Source: Cliona cf. orientalis (lineage: Eukaryota; Porifera; Demospongiae; Clionaida; Clionaidae). Taken from it: DNA of 64,000 bases. Position 1 is the stretch's first letter; every line of letters begins with the position of its first letter. Below are positions 34,316-58,059 of the stretch, piece by piece. The stretch covers positions 5,754,945 through 5,818,944 of the forward strand of contig OZ005689.1 in NCBI GenBank assembly GCA_963930775.1. The letters are read 5' to 3'. The position numbers were made by a program, and so were the translations under genes. The notes beneath the pieces were generated by a model, which made no database searches, was not told where the DNA came from, and worked only from the letters and a program-made list of their open reading frames with translations.

Positions 34316-35949
34316 ACGCAGTTCAAACTGGTTCAGTTTAATCTGGATCAGTGTGTGTTTAGACTGGCAGCTGTTGATTTCTCCTACTTCTTGCAATGGT
34401 AATAGCGAAGTGTTACAGGATCAGAATTATATCACTGCAGCCGTAGCCTTATTTTTTTGCAAATAATATTCATTATTATTGCTGAAATAAAATCAATCTA
34501 CCCATGGCATGCAGGGCTTCCGATCTAGATTTCCTTAATGCCTTGTCAGTGATTGTGATTACTTGCTGGATATGATTTGATTTCCTATGCCTGTATACAT
34601 GTGGTCAGCAAAATAAATAATATAGAGATGTGTGTGCCTGCAATGCTGTCTGAGTACCATATAATCAAGAGGATATATCTTCTTGATTACCATATATAGC
34701 GCATCTACCGAGCCAAAACGATTATATTATTATACCAAAAAAAGAATGAGACAATCTACCAGGGGTTTGTCCATGGATCGACCAATCAAAGAGGAAGTCA
34801 TTTGCTATTAATATACGTAGTGTAGCTCCCCAACCAATTCTAAAATTAGCCAGTTGTACCAAAACAAGAACGAGATAATCTACCAGGGAATTGTCCACAG
34901 ACCAACTTATAGGCACAAATCATTCGTTATAATTATACATACTGTAGCTCCCCAACCAGTTCTAAAATTAGCCTATTGAAGCCACCAGAAGCATGTATCT
35001 GGTACTAGTTAAGTGCGGGAATGTTGTGATCATTGATCGTAGATCATTCTCTCTTCCTTGTTTCTTGGTTATGAAATCATTGTGGTCATGCAATTAGTAC
35101 TTAATTATTTGATTATTCATATTATTCAAGACATGCTGGCCGGGATCCATGGCATACCACTTTTTTGTGAGGGAAATTTTTTTTACAAATTTTTAATCTC
35201 TGTATAGATGGACAGATTTTGGTATTCGATCATCCCTAAAGTTTAACGTACACCGTAGTATCCCGGGGAAGTGCCCACTCCCGTGTAAGCACCTGCCCAT
35301 GCCCATGCCCATGCACCGCATTTGAAGTGATCAATGTAGCACCTTTTGTACAAACGTATGCAACTTACATCCCGGGTAAGCACCCATGCAGGCCAACACT
35401 GTGCAGGTTTAAGTGTCCGTGGGTGCTTACTCAGATGGTCTAACAAGTCATGATAGTATATAACTTTCAGATTGTTCACAGCTCAGTTGTGGGTTTAATT
35501 GCAATTATGCGTACAAACTATACAATGTGTCTGGTCTAGGTGGATCGCAGAAGCCATATATGTTACCTAGCAACCACAGCCAGCTAGATGTGACCAATAT
35601 TAATTATGACTTCGACTAAAGAGAATTCAATTATGGACTATTTAAGGTATAATTAAAGTTACAACACACAATAGTTTAACAATACAAGCCTACATGTACA
35701 AGTAGCTACGTAGGTCTAAAATTCAATTAAGGACCAGGAAAGGAGAAGCAACTCGAGGGTGGGCGGACGCTGTGGATGACGCACTTACACAAATGAATAC
35801 AACACGTCATGGCCATGACATGTGCAGCTAATTACGTAATTTACCTGGTGCGTGATTAGTTGCTCCTTTGGATTTATCACCATTACGAATAGAGGTTGCT
35901 TGGGACCTCGGGCTTAATATTCCCTCAGGCTGAGGGATCTAGAATGCAG

Positions 35950-36090
35950 TGAAAGCATCCATCGTTTCTGGAGTAGAGCTGAGTAGACTTGAGGGAAAGG
36001 AATGAAAAGTGCCCTGCCTCTAGTTGGACTCGAACTCATGACTTCTGATCACGAGTCCAGGTCCTTAACCACTCTGCCACAAGTGACCCC
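35950..36090 (-). mobile_element. tRNA-derived SINE, copy 2
   Basis: On the minus strand from 36090: GTCACTTGTGGCAGAGTGGT, TTAAGGACCTGGACTCGTGA and box B AGTTCGAGTCC, then the tail AGGGCACTTTTC..TTCCTTTCCCT and AGTCTACTCAG shared with 7443-7610. The tRNA-like head is closest in style to tRNA-Ser. The 3' acceptor arm is mutated. Confidence 0.75.
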
Positions 36091-37903
36091 CACACATGCA
36101 GCTACTATATATGCTCCTATTGACTCCAACTGTTTGACCAGACTGCTTTTGTTACAAATCTGTAATAATGTATAAGGGGTGCGATAGATAATCTAAATGT
36201 TCAGAGCCAAATGCCACCCTGTCCAGATGGTTCTAGGATGTCATAGAAATTTTGACCAAAACGAGAGATGACTGTTATTGGTGGCTTCATCGCCATATTG
36301 GTGCATCATGATCAGCTGCCAACTATCTTCATAAATTGGTATTTTACCGGACTGCTTTTGGCGACTGCAACTGGTCTACTAGACTAGTGAGACTACTACT
36401 TTGGTGGCTTTACTGTATCATGATCAGCTGCCAACTATTTTCATTAGTGGCTTCATAATCACGTTGATCCTTCAATTAGTGCAGACTAATTAAAAACAAG
36501 CATTTTCATCTGGAGAGTTCCAGAGCATACCTTAATTCCTTCGTCTTCAGGATGGTACTATTACATCAACAAAATTCAATGAAAACAAAAAAAGATCACA
36601 CCAAAAAGCTTAGTCTCATTCCCCATCCCTGTTCCCATGGCCAGTGCATTAATAATAATAATCCGGAGGGTTCCATGGAGAGCATGTCCTGGTTTGTCTT
36701 TGGAATGACACTGTTGTACCAACAAATTTAACTTAAGCAATAATTAATATTACCATAATATTGTCCAGGCAAACGCCCACTCCCTCACGTACCTCATTTC
36801 AAGGGGTCAATGATTAACGCAGGGCAAAAAAATAAATAAATAAATTTCAATTCATGAAGTAGGAAAATTTTCCTGATAGGGGTCATGCAGCTAGAACATC
36901 AATTTTGAACCACTATAATCACATCCTAATGTGGGAATCTGCACATATGAAACACGTGTTGCTTGGTCCTTGTGAATACAATGCACAGCCTAAAATTACC
37001 AAGGTTGAAAATTTTCGCTGATTTAACAGGTCAGAAGAGTATAAGGCCGTGAAATTTTCTCCCATAAAATTTCAAGTTCACCACAAATACTCATTATTTG
37101 TAAACATTAAAGAAATATTTACTTTCAGACTAGCTGCACCATACCCAACGTCAAAGATTCATTTCAAATAATCCAAGGTACCAAATTTCTAGAACTACGC
37201 TAACTGCTACCATAGGAGTTGTTAATAGAATACAACAAGACGGTATGGGCTTGTCCTTCGTAATTATAGGATTTGTATTAAAATACTGCTCTCGTTTGAC
37301 TAAACTAAACAATTTGATTAACCTATGACACTATGACGGTATGATGTCATGTATAACTGGCCACATTGGCTAGCTCGACTTCCACAATTAAATTAGAGGA
37401 GCTTAATTGCAATTAAGGATCACACATGTATACATACATGTGCCGGGGTACGTGGATCACAGAAGCCATATGTGTTACCTAGCAATCGCAGCTAGCGACA
37501 TGTGCGCAGCTAGCGACATACATGTACACGTACATGCACATGCATCACGCAACTATTTCTTTACAACTACATGCACATGTACATGCATGTATATTAAGTA
37601 TAATGACTTTTAAAATTTCATTACTGACTAATTAAGGATGGATTTAATTGCAATTAATAATGATGTGACGTGAAAGGTTATGGATGCTTCGCGCACATGT
37701 ATACACACACACATTCTTTACCAGTCTCGTTCACAGACCGCACCCCAGCTCAAGAAGTAGAGAAAGGGTTTGATACACACATACGTATGTATGCTGAGGA
37801 ATGTTCGGGACCTACACGCACATGTACGTACATGTATTTTTTGAATTCCATTACACCAATCAATTTAATTTCCCGCCATTATATGGATTATGTACGATTA
37901 TCC

Positions 37904-37968
37904 ATAACCTAGTCCCCAAGCCTTCTGAGGGGGGTGGGGGGAAGGTCTGGGGACGAGGCTAGGTTATC
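37904..37968. mobile_element. Short palindromic element, family C copy 1
   Basis: AACCTAGTCCCCAAGCCTTC on the left and its near complement (GGTCTGGGGACGAGGCTAGG) on the right. TTATCCA flanks both sides as a possible target duplication. It is the same family as the longer palindrome at 57313-57411. Confidence 0.65.
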
Positions 37969-38258
37969 CAGTGACAGAGCACTATACTATAGTGATGTAC
38001 GCATACTGCATGTGTGTGTGGGAGCAATTGATGCATTACCATGCCAAAATGATGCAATAATATTATGTCAATCATATGATATTCTATGTGCTCCAGAAAT
38101 CGCTCGATACACATAATAATATTATACATGTATATCAGGTATTTTCCCTCCTTGATGTTGGAATGAGACAAGTAATTCTTAACCAACAATCTTGACTAAT
38201 ATTTTCCATATGCACATGTAAACTTTAGAAAGAAGTGTTGGGATTTGTGGGCATACAG

Positions 38259-38586
38259 CAGGGGCGGATCCAGGACATCAAGTTGGGGGGGTCATAAAGT
38301 AAATGATTGCGCGCGAAGCGCGCGCGAATTTTTTTGGCCACGCCCACATTGTTGCCGCGAACGAGACAAACAGCCCGAGATGTCAATGGAACCCGACTTT
38401 TTCATCGTACAAACAGGTTTTTTAATTTTTTTAGCTATATTTTGTGTCAGATCAAGGTTCATTGGTTGAAGGGAGGGTGGCAAAGCTGGCTATTGAGCCA
38501 AGCACAGCAAGCTGGTACAAGATATTCAGGCCTGGAAGGGGGGTCATCTGCCCCCCATGACCCCCCCCCCCCTGGATCCGCCCCTG
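38259..38586. mobile_element. MITE with 16-bp TIRs and 5-bp target duplication
   Basis: CAGGGGCGGATCCAGG at 38259-38274 and its exact complement at 38571-38586. TACAG flanks both sides (38254-38258 and 38587-38591). The interior has a GCGCGCGAAGCGCGCGCG palindrome and C/G runs near both ends. No transposase. Confidence 0.88.
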
Positions 38587-38787
38587 TACAGTGACACTCA
38601 GCTCACAGCCTCACATGCACAAACAGCTACAACTACCAGTACTGGTATTTTAATTAAGGCCTAATGAAAGGGTTTGTGGTCGTAATCAAGGAAGTGGCAG
38701 GTGGAGTACCAGAAAATTGCTCGATGCACATGTACATCAGCTAGATCTTTCCCTCCTTGACGTTGGAACGAGACAAGTAATTCCTAA

Positions 38788-39129
38788 TGCACCTGTCAAC
38801 GGTATGCCCCACTATCCCCCTCCCGCGCAAAACCAAGGGGTACCAAGGGGATTTTACAGGAGAAGCTGGACATAGGGTGGGGCATTTGATTTTATTCGTA
38901 AATTAGAGGGTGTGGCTCACGAGACTATGATTGCCACGTCATAACAGAAGGAGCACAAATGCAATCAAATCCCCTATGTTCCCCTAGGATACACTAGGTA
39001 CTGAATAGGGGATTTGACTTCAAATATTGCTCCGACCCTGGGGCAATTGAAACGATCAATGTCAAATCCCCTAGTATGCCCCTACTTGGAGCGGGAGGGG
39101 GATACTGGGGCATACCATTGACAGGTGCA
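38788..39129. mobile_element. MITE with ~39-bp TIRs and TAA target duplication
   Basis: The left end 38788-38826 and right end 39091-39129 are inverted copies with two mismatches (TGCACCTGTCAA then GGTATGCCCCA). The flanks are TAA on each side, the 3-bp pattern of PIF/Harbinger elements. The interior has repeated CAAATCCCCTA words and no ORF. It interrupts a unit of the 38100-40020 array. Confidence 0.85.
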
Positions 39130-40020
39130 TAACAAGATAAGCAATTTTAACCAATACAATGATTCGAAACAGTCAACAATCTTGACTAATATATATCTAT
39201 ACATACATGTACTTTCCATATGCACATGTAAATATACATATTATTAGGAAGAAATGTTTGGAATTTGTGGTTATACACTCAGCTCACAGCCTCACATGCA
39301 CAAACAGCTACAACTGGCAGTACCGGTATTTTACTACGGACAGACCAATTAAGGCCTAATGAAAGGGTTTGTGGTCGTAATTAAGGAAGTGGCAGGTGGA
39401 GTACCAAAAAATTGCTTGATGCACATGTACATTTGATCTTTTCCCTCCTTAATGTTGGAACAAGACAAGTAATTTTTAACCAACACTATGATTCTAACTA
39501 GTCAATAATCTTGACTAATGTATCTATACATACTTTCCGTATGCACGTGTAAATACATATAATATTAGGAATTTAGGCATTTGTGGGCCTCACATGCACA
39601 AACAGCTACAACTGGCAGTACCAGTATTTTACTACAGACCAATTAAGGCCTAATGAAAGGGTTTGTGGTCGTAATCAAGGAAGCGGCAGGTGGAGTACCA
39701 GAAAATTGCTCGATGCAAACGTACATGTACATCAGATCTTTCCCTCCTTGATAATGGAACAAGACAACTATAATTCTTAATAAGTATATTTTAACCAACA
39801 CTATGAGTCAACAATCTTGACTAATATCTATACATACTTCACATGAAAATACATATTATATTAGGAAAAAGTGTTTGAGATTTGTGGTTATACACTCAGC
39901 TCACAGCCTCACATGCACTAACAGCTACATGTACAACTGGCAGTATCGGTATTTTACTACAGACCAATTAAGGCCTAATGAAAGGGTTTGTGGTCGTAAT
40001 CAAGGAAGCGGCAGGTGGAG

Positions 40021-42355
40021 TAGACATGATTCTAATCAGTCAACTGTATGTCTAGACTAGCTGCTCGAGGTGGCTTCGACAACATGTTGATCCATCAATT
40101 AGGGCGGACTGACAACCTTCCTTCTTCTGGTGGGTTCTGGAGCAAGCATGTCCTGCTTTGCAGCATCAACAAATGGCTACCGGTCAATTCATCAATCCCA
40201 CTCTCCAGTTTTCGTAATCCCCCCCCCCCCGGCCCCCCACTTAAAGTTTATAACTATAGACGGATCCTAGTTCCTCGTGAGTGAAATTACGAAATAGACA
40301 CGTAACAAATTATTACGATTAACTCATCACCTCCGATTTGATCAACACAACTAATTGTCCACAAAGTGTTGTAGATTAGATGATTCAATTAGGAATTAGG
40401 CCGGGGAGACTAACTGACAAGCATTTTTTTCCCGGTGGGTTCCAGAACATGTCCTGCTTCGTCTTTTTGCACCATCAATAAATGACTGCCAGTCGATTCC
40501 TCAATCCCACCCATTCTCTAATTTCGTAATTTCTCTCACTTGAGCTTGAAGTCTTCAGCTACCGTACACAGTGTCCCATGCAGGTAAGTGCCCATGGGCG
40601 CTAATCTAATTAAAACATAATTCGCCCATGGACAGTTATACAATGTTGGCCAGCATGCATGTGTTAATCAGTTCTCAGTTCTGGAATATGTATTATTATA
40701 TACATTAACAGGAGCTGCTACAGTACATTGACCCCAAGAAATACTTGTTAATGGCAGTGGGTGCTTGCCTGGGACACTACGGTCCGTATTTCCTCCTGTT
40801 GAGTGAGATCATGATATAAACACCATGCACAAGCATCCACCTCTACCTAGCAAATTATTTAGGCTAACACTAGGATAATACTTGATAATACTCTCCAATC
40901 AGCGAGTTGATCACCCACAGGCCACCTACATGTGTACCTAACTGATATAACTTCCTTGTGACCACAGCTAGTGCTATAGATTAATAGATGCTTAAATTCG
41001 CTGAACAATACAGTTCCCAGAATTTGGAAAGCTCAATGGCAGTTCATAGGTCAAATGATCATAAATTAGGTGATAGAGTTGGCGTGCCAAGCTTCCCTAC
41101 AGGAAGTGAAAAGAACCTGCCTACATATACATCCTATTTCATTGTGGAAGTTAGCATAGCAACCAGCTAGTGTTCTCAATAAAGGCCAAAAAAGTCTTCA
41201 ATACACTTTCCTTTGATGCTGATGTGGTCATAGGCCCCACCCAAACCACGCCCTCTCATCAGGTTTTGCATCATGCTTGTGGAGATCGAACACTGGGAAC
41301 AAATTTAAATTTATGAAACACCACGAGTGATTAATTTTAGGACTCGAAGCTGATAAGCCCCTTGCAATTGGTACCTTAAATGGAGGTCTTTAGCTGGGGT
41401 GGATGACGTCCCACCTACATGTATAATACTATAGTGCTGCATTGCATTGACAAGGCCTAACTACGTAGGCTGAAACAGCTGTCTGCTGTTACACATTTAT
41501 CACCTAGCTACGTACTTATTGAAATTTCAAACCTTAAAAGCACAAGAATTACATTGCACAACGCATGCAATCGTAATCGTATTGCATGATACACATACGG
41601 CTTACGATTACATCAGATTATAAATTTCACAGATTCTTGGCTCACATTTGACCATATATGGAAATAGTCGCTCACTTTGTCCACAAATAGACCTCCACTG
41701 GAGTTTATGCTTAATCCTTATAATATCCTCGTTCGTTTCCTTTATGCATGTAAATAATTTCAGGAGTATGTACGATATATCATATTCATGTACAGCAAAT
41801 GATGGGAATTTTTTTAATGTCTCCTATAGCTACCATACTCTTCCTTATATGTATAATGTCATGTACATGTATAATATTAATTTTGGGAGCATGGGAATCA
41901 AGAGTTCAAGAGTTCGAAAGTGAATTCGTACAACTCTAAACCAGCAAATGGTGGGAATATCCATTACTCTTCCTTTTCGCATAGTAATAATTATTATTCA
42001 TGCTCTGTAATAATAACATATATTTGCAATGAGATCACCGGAATTATACTGGTCAGTGTTCTCCCTAGTACACATGTACCTAGGGTACATGAGCTCAACA
42101 AGTCTTCAATATAGATTTTCCTTTGATGTGGTGAATGGGCTGGGGGTGACCCACAAGCTTTGAAGCGTCTATAGGCTCCACCCACACCATGTCCTGAATT
42201 TGGCTATGGGGGGTGCATGGAAAGAGAGAACACTAGCTGCTGGTATTGACAAAAGGAAGGGAATTTTTTTCTAATTTTCCTTTGAGCTTGTAGTGGGGCA
42301 TTTGGTGAATTGACCGGACATAATAGGAAATAGCAAATGGAGGGTTTCTCAAGAA
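40021..42355. other. Intergenic region
   Basis: About 40090-40200 and 40390-40510 are diverged copies of one segment (GGTGGGTTC..GAACATGTCCTGCTT; CAATCCCAC), with a third partial copy near 36470-36530. A C run lies near 40220-40230. Otherwise AT-rich with no gene seen. Confidence 0.5.
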
Positions 42356-42615
42356 CTGAAAATTACTCGCCCCTGTAATCATGCACGTTTCTACCGATTG
42401 ACTGAGATCATATTATTGATATTGAATTACTCCCACATTGAGTGCAAATATTGTGGTTGTGTTTCTGGTTCTTCAGTGCTGACCTGCTGAAAATTACTCG
42501 CCCCTGTAATCATGCACGTTTCTACCGATTGACTGAGATCATATTATTGATATTGAATTACTCCCACATTGAGTGCAAATATTGTGGTCGTGTTTCTGGT
42601 TCTTTGGTGCTGTCC
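42356..42615. repeat. Two-copy tandem duplication, period 130 bp
   Basis: CTGAAAATTACTCGCCCCTG begins at 42356 and again at 42486. The copies differ at only a few bases over about 125 bp, so the duplication is recent. Confidence 0.9.
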
Positions 42616-43227
42616 TGCTGGGCCAACTGTGATTAGCCAAACAAGGGCTGTTTTGGTAAAGAAGGAAGTTTTGGGAGAAAGAAGAAAAGAAATTTTTGCA
42701 CCCACTAAGATGTTTTTGCAACGGTTTCCCTGAGAAAAATTATTAGTCAGAAATTAATTATATGATTGATTCCGAAGGTTTGTTGGGCCGACATGTCTTA
42801 TTCATGCATTAGTGAGGGAGAATACCGTAGCTGTCGTTAAATCAAAAGTAAGGTACACAGACAGTGATGATTAGTTCCTCAAAGGTTCCATTAACAGAGT
42901 GGAAAAATCAGCAAAACAATAGTTACGTCCTGTCATGCACTCATTATGATACAATAATTATTAATGATCGATGCAACCATGTAAATGTGACCTGCTCTGA
43001 GAAAAGGGACCACTTGGGATATTTCATAAAAAATGAGTTTTTAGCATGGATTGATGGTTCTGTGTGTGCTTAAATCCAAATGTGCATGTTGCATGAAAAA
43101 TATTGATCACAAGTGGAGTAATGACCATTTTTATGCATTTGGGTAGATACACTTGTTTTTCAATTAAATTTAATTTTGTCAAATTGTACATGTACATGTC
43201 CGAGCAATTGCTATTGCCCACTGCTGG

Positions 43228-43438
43228 TACCATAGGTCGGGTTTTAATTGCGAGTATCTATTAATTGCGAATTGCGAGTTTTTCTACGTTTTGCAATTAA
43301 TAGATTCGCAAACATAAACGTGCATGTATACTACAGTACGGTACGGGGTCGTCCATCGCAATTATTGGATTCGCAATTTGGCCTGACTTGACTAGAACGC
43401 AATTATCAAACTACGTAATTAAAACCCGTCCTACGGTA
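43228..43438. mobile_element. MITE-like repeat, family D copy 1
   Basis: Left TACCATAGGTCGGGTTTTAA and right complement TACCGTAGGACGGGTTTTAA, flanked by TA. The interior repeats AATTGCGA words. A related copy lies at 55206-55404. Confidence 0.7.
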
Positions 43439-43459
43439 GTTGATTCTAAACCAAAAGAG

Positions 43460-44100
43460 AAAGAATTTCAAGCATGCATAGAATCCAATTTCTAAGTAGT
43501 TAGCTCATAGGTAATAAATAATATTTTTGCCGGATATTATGACAAACTACTATCCATTAATTATGTAGAAAAATAGTCGAGTAGTTAACTAAGATAGGAA
43601 AAATTTCGAGTATGCATGGAATCCAATTTCTAAGTAGTTAGCTCATAGGTAATAAATAATATTTTTGCCGGATATTATGACAAACTACTATCCATTAATT
43701 ATGTAGAAAAATAGTCGAGCAGTTAACTAAGACAGGAAAAATTTCGAGTATGCATGGAATCCAAGATGCAGAAGTAACAAAGTACTAACTGTTTACCTAA
43801 TAATAATAATAATAATATCATAATGGCATATACATGCATAATTGCAGTATTTTATTATGATATATGGCCCTAATATTAATTTGGTGTAAAAAAATAATTA
43901 TGTAGTTAAGTAAGACGGAAAGAATTTTGAGTATGCACGGAATCTTAGCTACAGTAGCAATTACATGCAAGTACTAATTGTTCACCCAATACTAGTAACT
44001 TATTACATGTACCACTCATTAATTTTTGTGCAAAAAAATAGTTGTACAGTTATTAATAAGTAAGCCTGGAAAAATTTCAAGTATGCAGAAGATAGAATAT
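43460..44100. repeat. Tandem array, unit ~139 bp
   Basis: The two first units (from 43464 and 43603) are nearly identical (GTAATAAATAATATTTTTGC, AATAGTCGAGTAGTTAACTA). Later units near 43741, 43920 and 44070 are diverged. Each starts with an AATTTCGAGTATGCATGGAA-like block. Confidence 0.85.
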
Positions 44101-44835
44101 AATACACTAGGGAGGAATTTATGGACACAATTTCCCAGTATTTGGTTATCTAACACCCCACGAAGAGGATGCTGGTAATTGTACTGGCTACCGCCATACA
44201 ATGTGCAGCTGTCAACACAATAATTGTTGGCCATATCGCCTAGCAACCGAAGGTTGTATCTATGTGGATACCGGATAGTGGAGGGGTGTGGATGATCACA
44301 GGATAGCTAAACCAACGATAAGATCGAGAGGGAGTGGGAGATGGGCCAACAAAAATATAGTTGTATGACCTTATAATAACTGGGATGCATCCGACCACGT
44401 TGTGTGACTTAATTAAATTAGGAAGGTACGTGTATCCCTATTTCAGGGATGTTATGAATAACATTATCTAACGCCTAGCCACCACTCATTATATGATTCA
44501 TCCATGGCGGAACCATACATGCTGTGCGGAGTTTTGTTTACATGTAGCGGGCAAAAGTTTATTAAGCAACCACTGATTTTAAGCCATGGTGATGTACTAC
44601 TATACTGTACTGTTTTCCATGCACTGCCATGGTGTTCTTCTCTCTCTCTCCCTCTCCTGTCTCTCATACTCTGCTTCCCCCTCTTACCCCCTCTCACTAA
44701 AAATATCCAGCTATACATGTACTTGTTCCCTCTCTCTCCCTCTCTCTTCCTCTCTCTCTCCCCCTCCCTCCCTCCCCCTCTCACCAATACTGGCAAAATT
44801 TTCTGGCTATATGGCTGGCAGTTATGTAAGTGTAC
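44101..44835. other. Flank downstream of recognisable CSN2 exons
   Basis: Contains a family-A repeat copy (about 44218-44420) and a CT-rich microsatellite (about 44636-44785; GA-rich on the CSN2 strand). The last short CSN2 exon should lie in this area or further left, but no sequence like YTALDKW was found on the minus strand. Confidence 0.45.
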
Positions 44836-56537
<11,702 letters not shown>

Positions 56538-57553
56538 CTTGAACAAACTTCGAGCATTGGCCACGCCCACCAAGCATGTGCAAGGGTGCGACGACCCCGT
56601 ACCAATTATTCCGAGCGAAGCGAGGTCTCTACTCGGGCTCGAGAGTTGTTTCGTATGGCTTCTGGGCGTATCTTTCGCGTGCGTCTAAATTTTATTTCTT
56701 ACTCTCTTCGGCGACTCAGGCCACGTCGCCATGTGTTGCTGAGTCAAAAGCTGTGGCCTCCCTCAAGATGGTCATGCAAGGCCTACAAACTCTACTGTTC
56801 GGCTGGACTGTGCTTACCGGGTAAATCAATTTTCGCGCGGCCAAAAACGATCGCACCTTCTTGGCCCGAAGTTGTTCGTCCTGTCGCTGATGGTAAAGAT
56901 GTTGCTAGCTGTGGCCTGTCAATTGGTCTACTCTTGGCTTCATTCTTCCAAGACTGACGACATAATGGAGCTCCTTTTGTTGCTAATACTTCAGCATAGA
57001 CAAAAGAAACCACTCCCTTGTCACATGATCTACACGTATAACACAAATTTAATTTACAGGGAAGGCGGGGGAATCCTAAAAATTTAATAATCATCATGCA
57101 TAAACCGGAAGTTTAATACAGGATATTGGTTGGCATGGTGGCTCGCTGAGCGAGGACTGCTACACAAAGTGTAACTCTAGTTATATTATGCCAGTGCAGT
57201 TATAACATCCTGCACGTTTGTTCCGCAGTGAGCAGCGAAGGTCCGGTACGTAAATAAAAAAAAACTCCTTGCATCCCTCTCGTTCAAAATCAGCTCCTTG
57301 ATAGGGACATTGCTAGCCTCGTCCCCAGGCCCTTTGAGGGGAGGAGGAGAAAGGGCCTCGTCCCCAGGCCCTTTCTCCTCCTCCCCTCAAAGGGCCTGGG
57401 GACGAGGCTAGGACATTGCATGATGGACTCAGCTTCAATCCACTTTGAAAGCATACTTGAATTAGGAACCGAAGGTGTTTATTAGCTTCATACCCGGGTT
57501 TTTCTATTTTGTAGCATAGTATACCTGCTGCTACATACATGTAGTCTTGCAAG
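56538..57553. promoter_or_regulatory. Head-to-head intergenic region between CSN2 and XRCC1
   Basis: About 1 kb between the CSN2 start (minus) and the XRCC1 start (plus), so it probably carries both promoters. 56590-56960 is CpG-richer than the rest and holds short open frames on both strands with no family resemblance. No TATA box stands out. 57313-57411 is a long palindrome. Confidence 0.5.
57313..57411. mobile_element. Perfect 43-bp-arm palindrome, family C MITE
   Basis: Arms 57313-57355 and 57369-57411 are exact inverted copies (start CTAGCCTCGTCCCCAGGCCC). The 13-bp spacer CCTCGTCCCCAGG repeats part of the arm. GGACATTG precedes the left arm and GACATTG follows the right, giving a 7- or 8-bp target duplication as in hAT elements. 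It is related to 37904-37968. Confidence 0.88.
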
Positions 57554-58059
57554 ATGATGAAGCTAAGGGTGTGGGTTGTGAGACTAGTTTTGTTGTACAT
57601 GTAGAGCCATCATGATCAAGCTGACAATCTTGCAAGTGGAACGAAGTGTGCTTCAGCCGATGAAAAGAAAGCAGTTATCGTCTTACAAGTTACAGGTAGA
57701 TAGGGAAAACAAAAACTCTTGCATGGACCTTTGACGACCACTTACCTTATATGGCAATAGATATTAGGCGAAGGCTGATTTCATATTCGTATCCGTGTTG
57801 ATAGCAACCAAACTGTACTGGCAGACTCTTCATCTCATCTACATTACATACATGTATAATATAGCTACAATGTAGTTGGAGAAGTCCACCCAGGTTCAAT
57901 CCCGGATTGACATTGGCAACGATGGCAGTGCGTTCGTCGAGGTTCTGGTTGGTCGATCCACTGCTCCCGACAGCTATGAGATCCTCATTGGGATGTCGAC
58001 CTTTATGACCCCTCAGGAGAGCAAGCAGTGGAGCAATGCCAACAGAGTCAGGATATTTG
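57554..58059 (+). CDS. XRCC1: XRCC1 N-terminal exons (gene incomplete in window)
   Basis: XRCC1 is the scaffold of single-strand break and base excision repair; its N-terminal domain binds DNA polymerase beta and nicked DNA. Exon 57605-57688 reads SHHDQADNLASG ... DEKKAVIVLQ and exon 57876-58059 reads LEKSTQVQSRIDIGNDGSAF, VEVLVG, YEILI, STFMTP and NRVRIFG, matching human XRCC1 residues up to about 80 (VVLQLEK, DIGNDGSAFVEVLVG, SSFMSPSES, NRVRMFG). The join needs donor GTTACA at 57689, weak but the only one keeping the frame. A first exon at 57554-57577 (MMKLRVWV) would need a 27-bp intron and is tentative. Donor GTGAGC at 58060 is good, yet no following XRCC1 exon is seen up to 64000. The rest may lie beyond the window with the 58986-63905 gene inside an intron, or may be lost. 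Confidence 0.85.

Larger units (their letters stand above)
33241..38100. other. Intergenic region with several repeats
   Basis: 33490-33700 is related to 28310-28520. 34124-34315 is a TAATCCAGATTAA-rich inverted-repeat element. A two-copy tandem duplication spans about 34735-34980 (period ~123; AGCTCCCCAACCA in both). About 35275-35310 has repeated GCCCATGCC. 35541-35595 and 37451-37505 share GCAGAAGCCATATATGTTAC. The second SINE copy is at 35950-36090. CATGATCAGCTGCCAACTAT occurs twice (about 36307 and 36418). 37904-37968 is a small palindromic element. No gene was seen. Confidence 0.55.
38100..40020. repeat. Tandem array with four to five units, interrupted by two MITEs
   Basis: The unit carries CAGCTCACAGCCTCACATGC, ACCAATTAAGGCCTAATGAA, GGGTTTGTGGTCGTAAT, GGCAGGTGGAGTACC and TTTCCCTCCTTGA.GTTGGAA. 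Units start near 38100 (partial), 38600, 39280, 39580 and 39890. Elements at 38259-38586 and 38788-39129 are inserted into the first two units. Between them the units remain about 80-90 percent alike by eye. Confidence 0.85.

Noticed and set aside
37407-37613. Short frames with HVHVHAHA-type peptides here and near 47200-47800
   Set aside because: Produced by TACATGTA/CATGCA runs; no start context or conservation signal.
44464-44796. Last CSN2 exon or a separate gene on the minus strand
   Set aside because: The frame is built on a GA microsatellite (Arg/Glu/Gly repeats) and has no YTALDKW-like motif.
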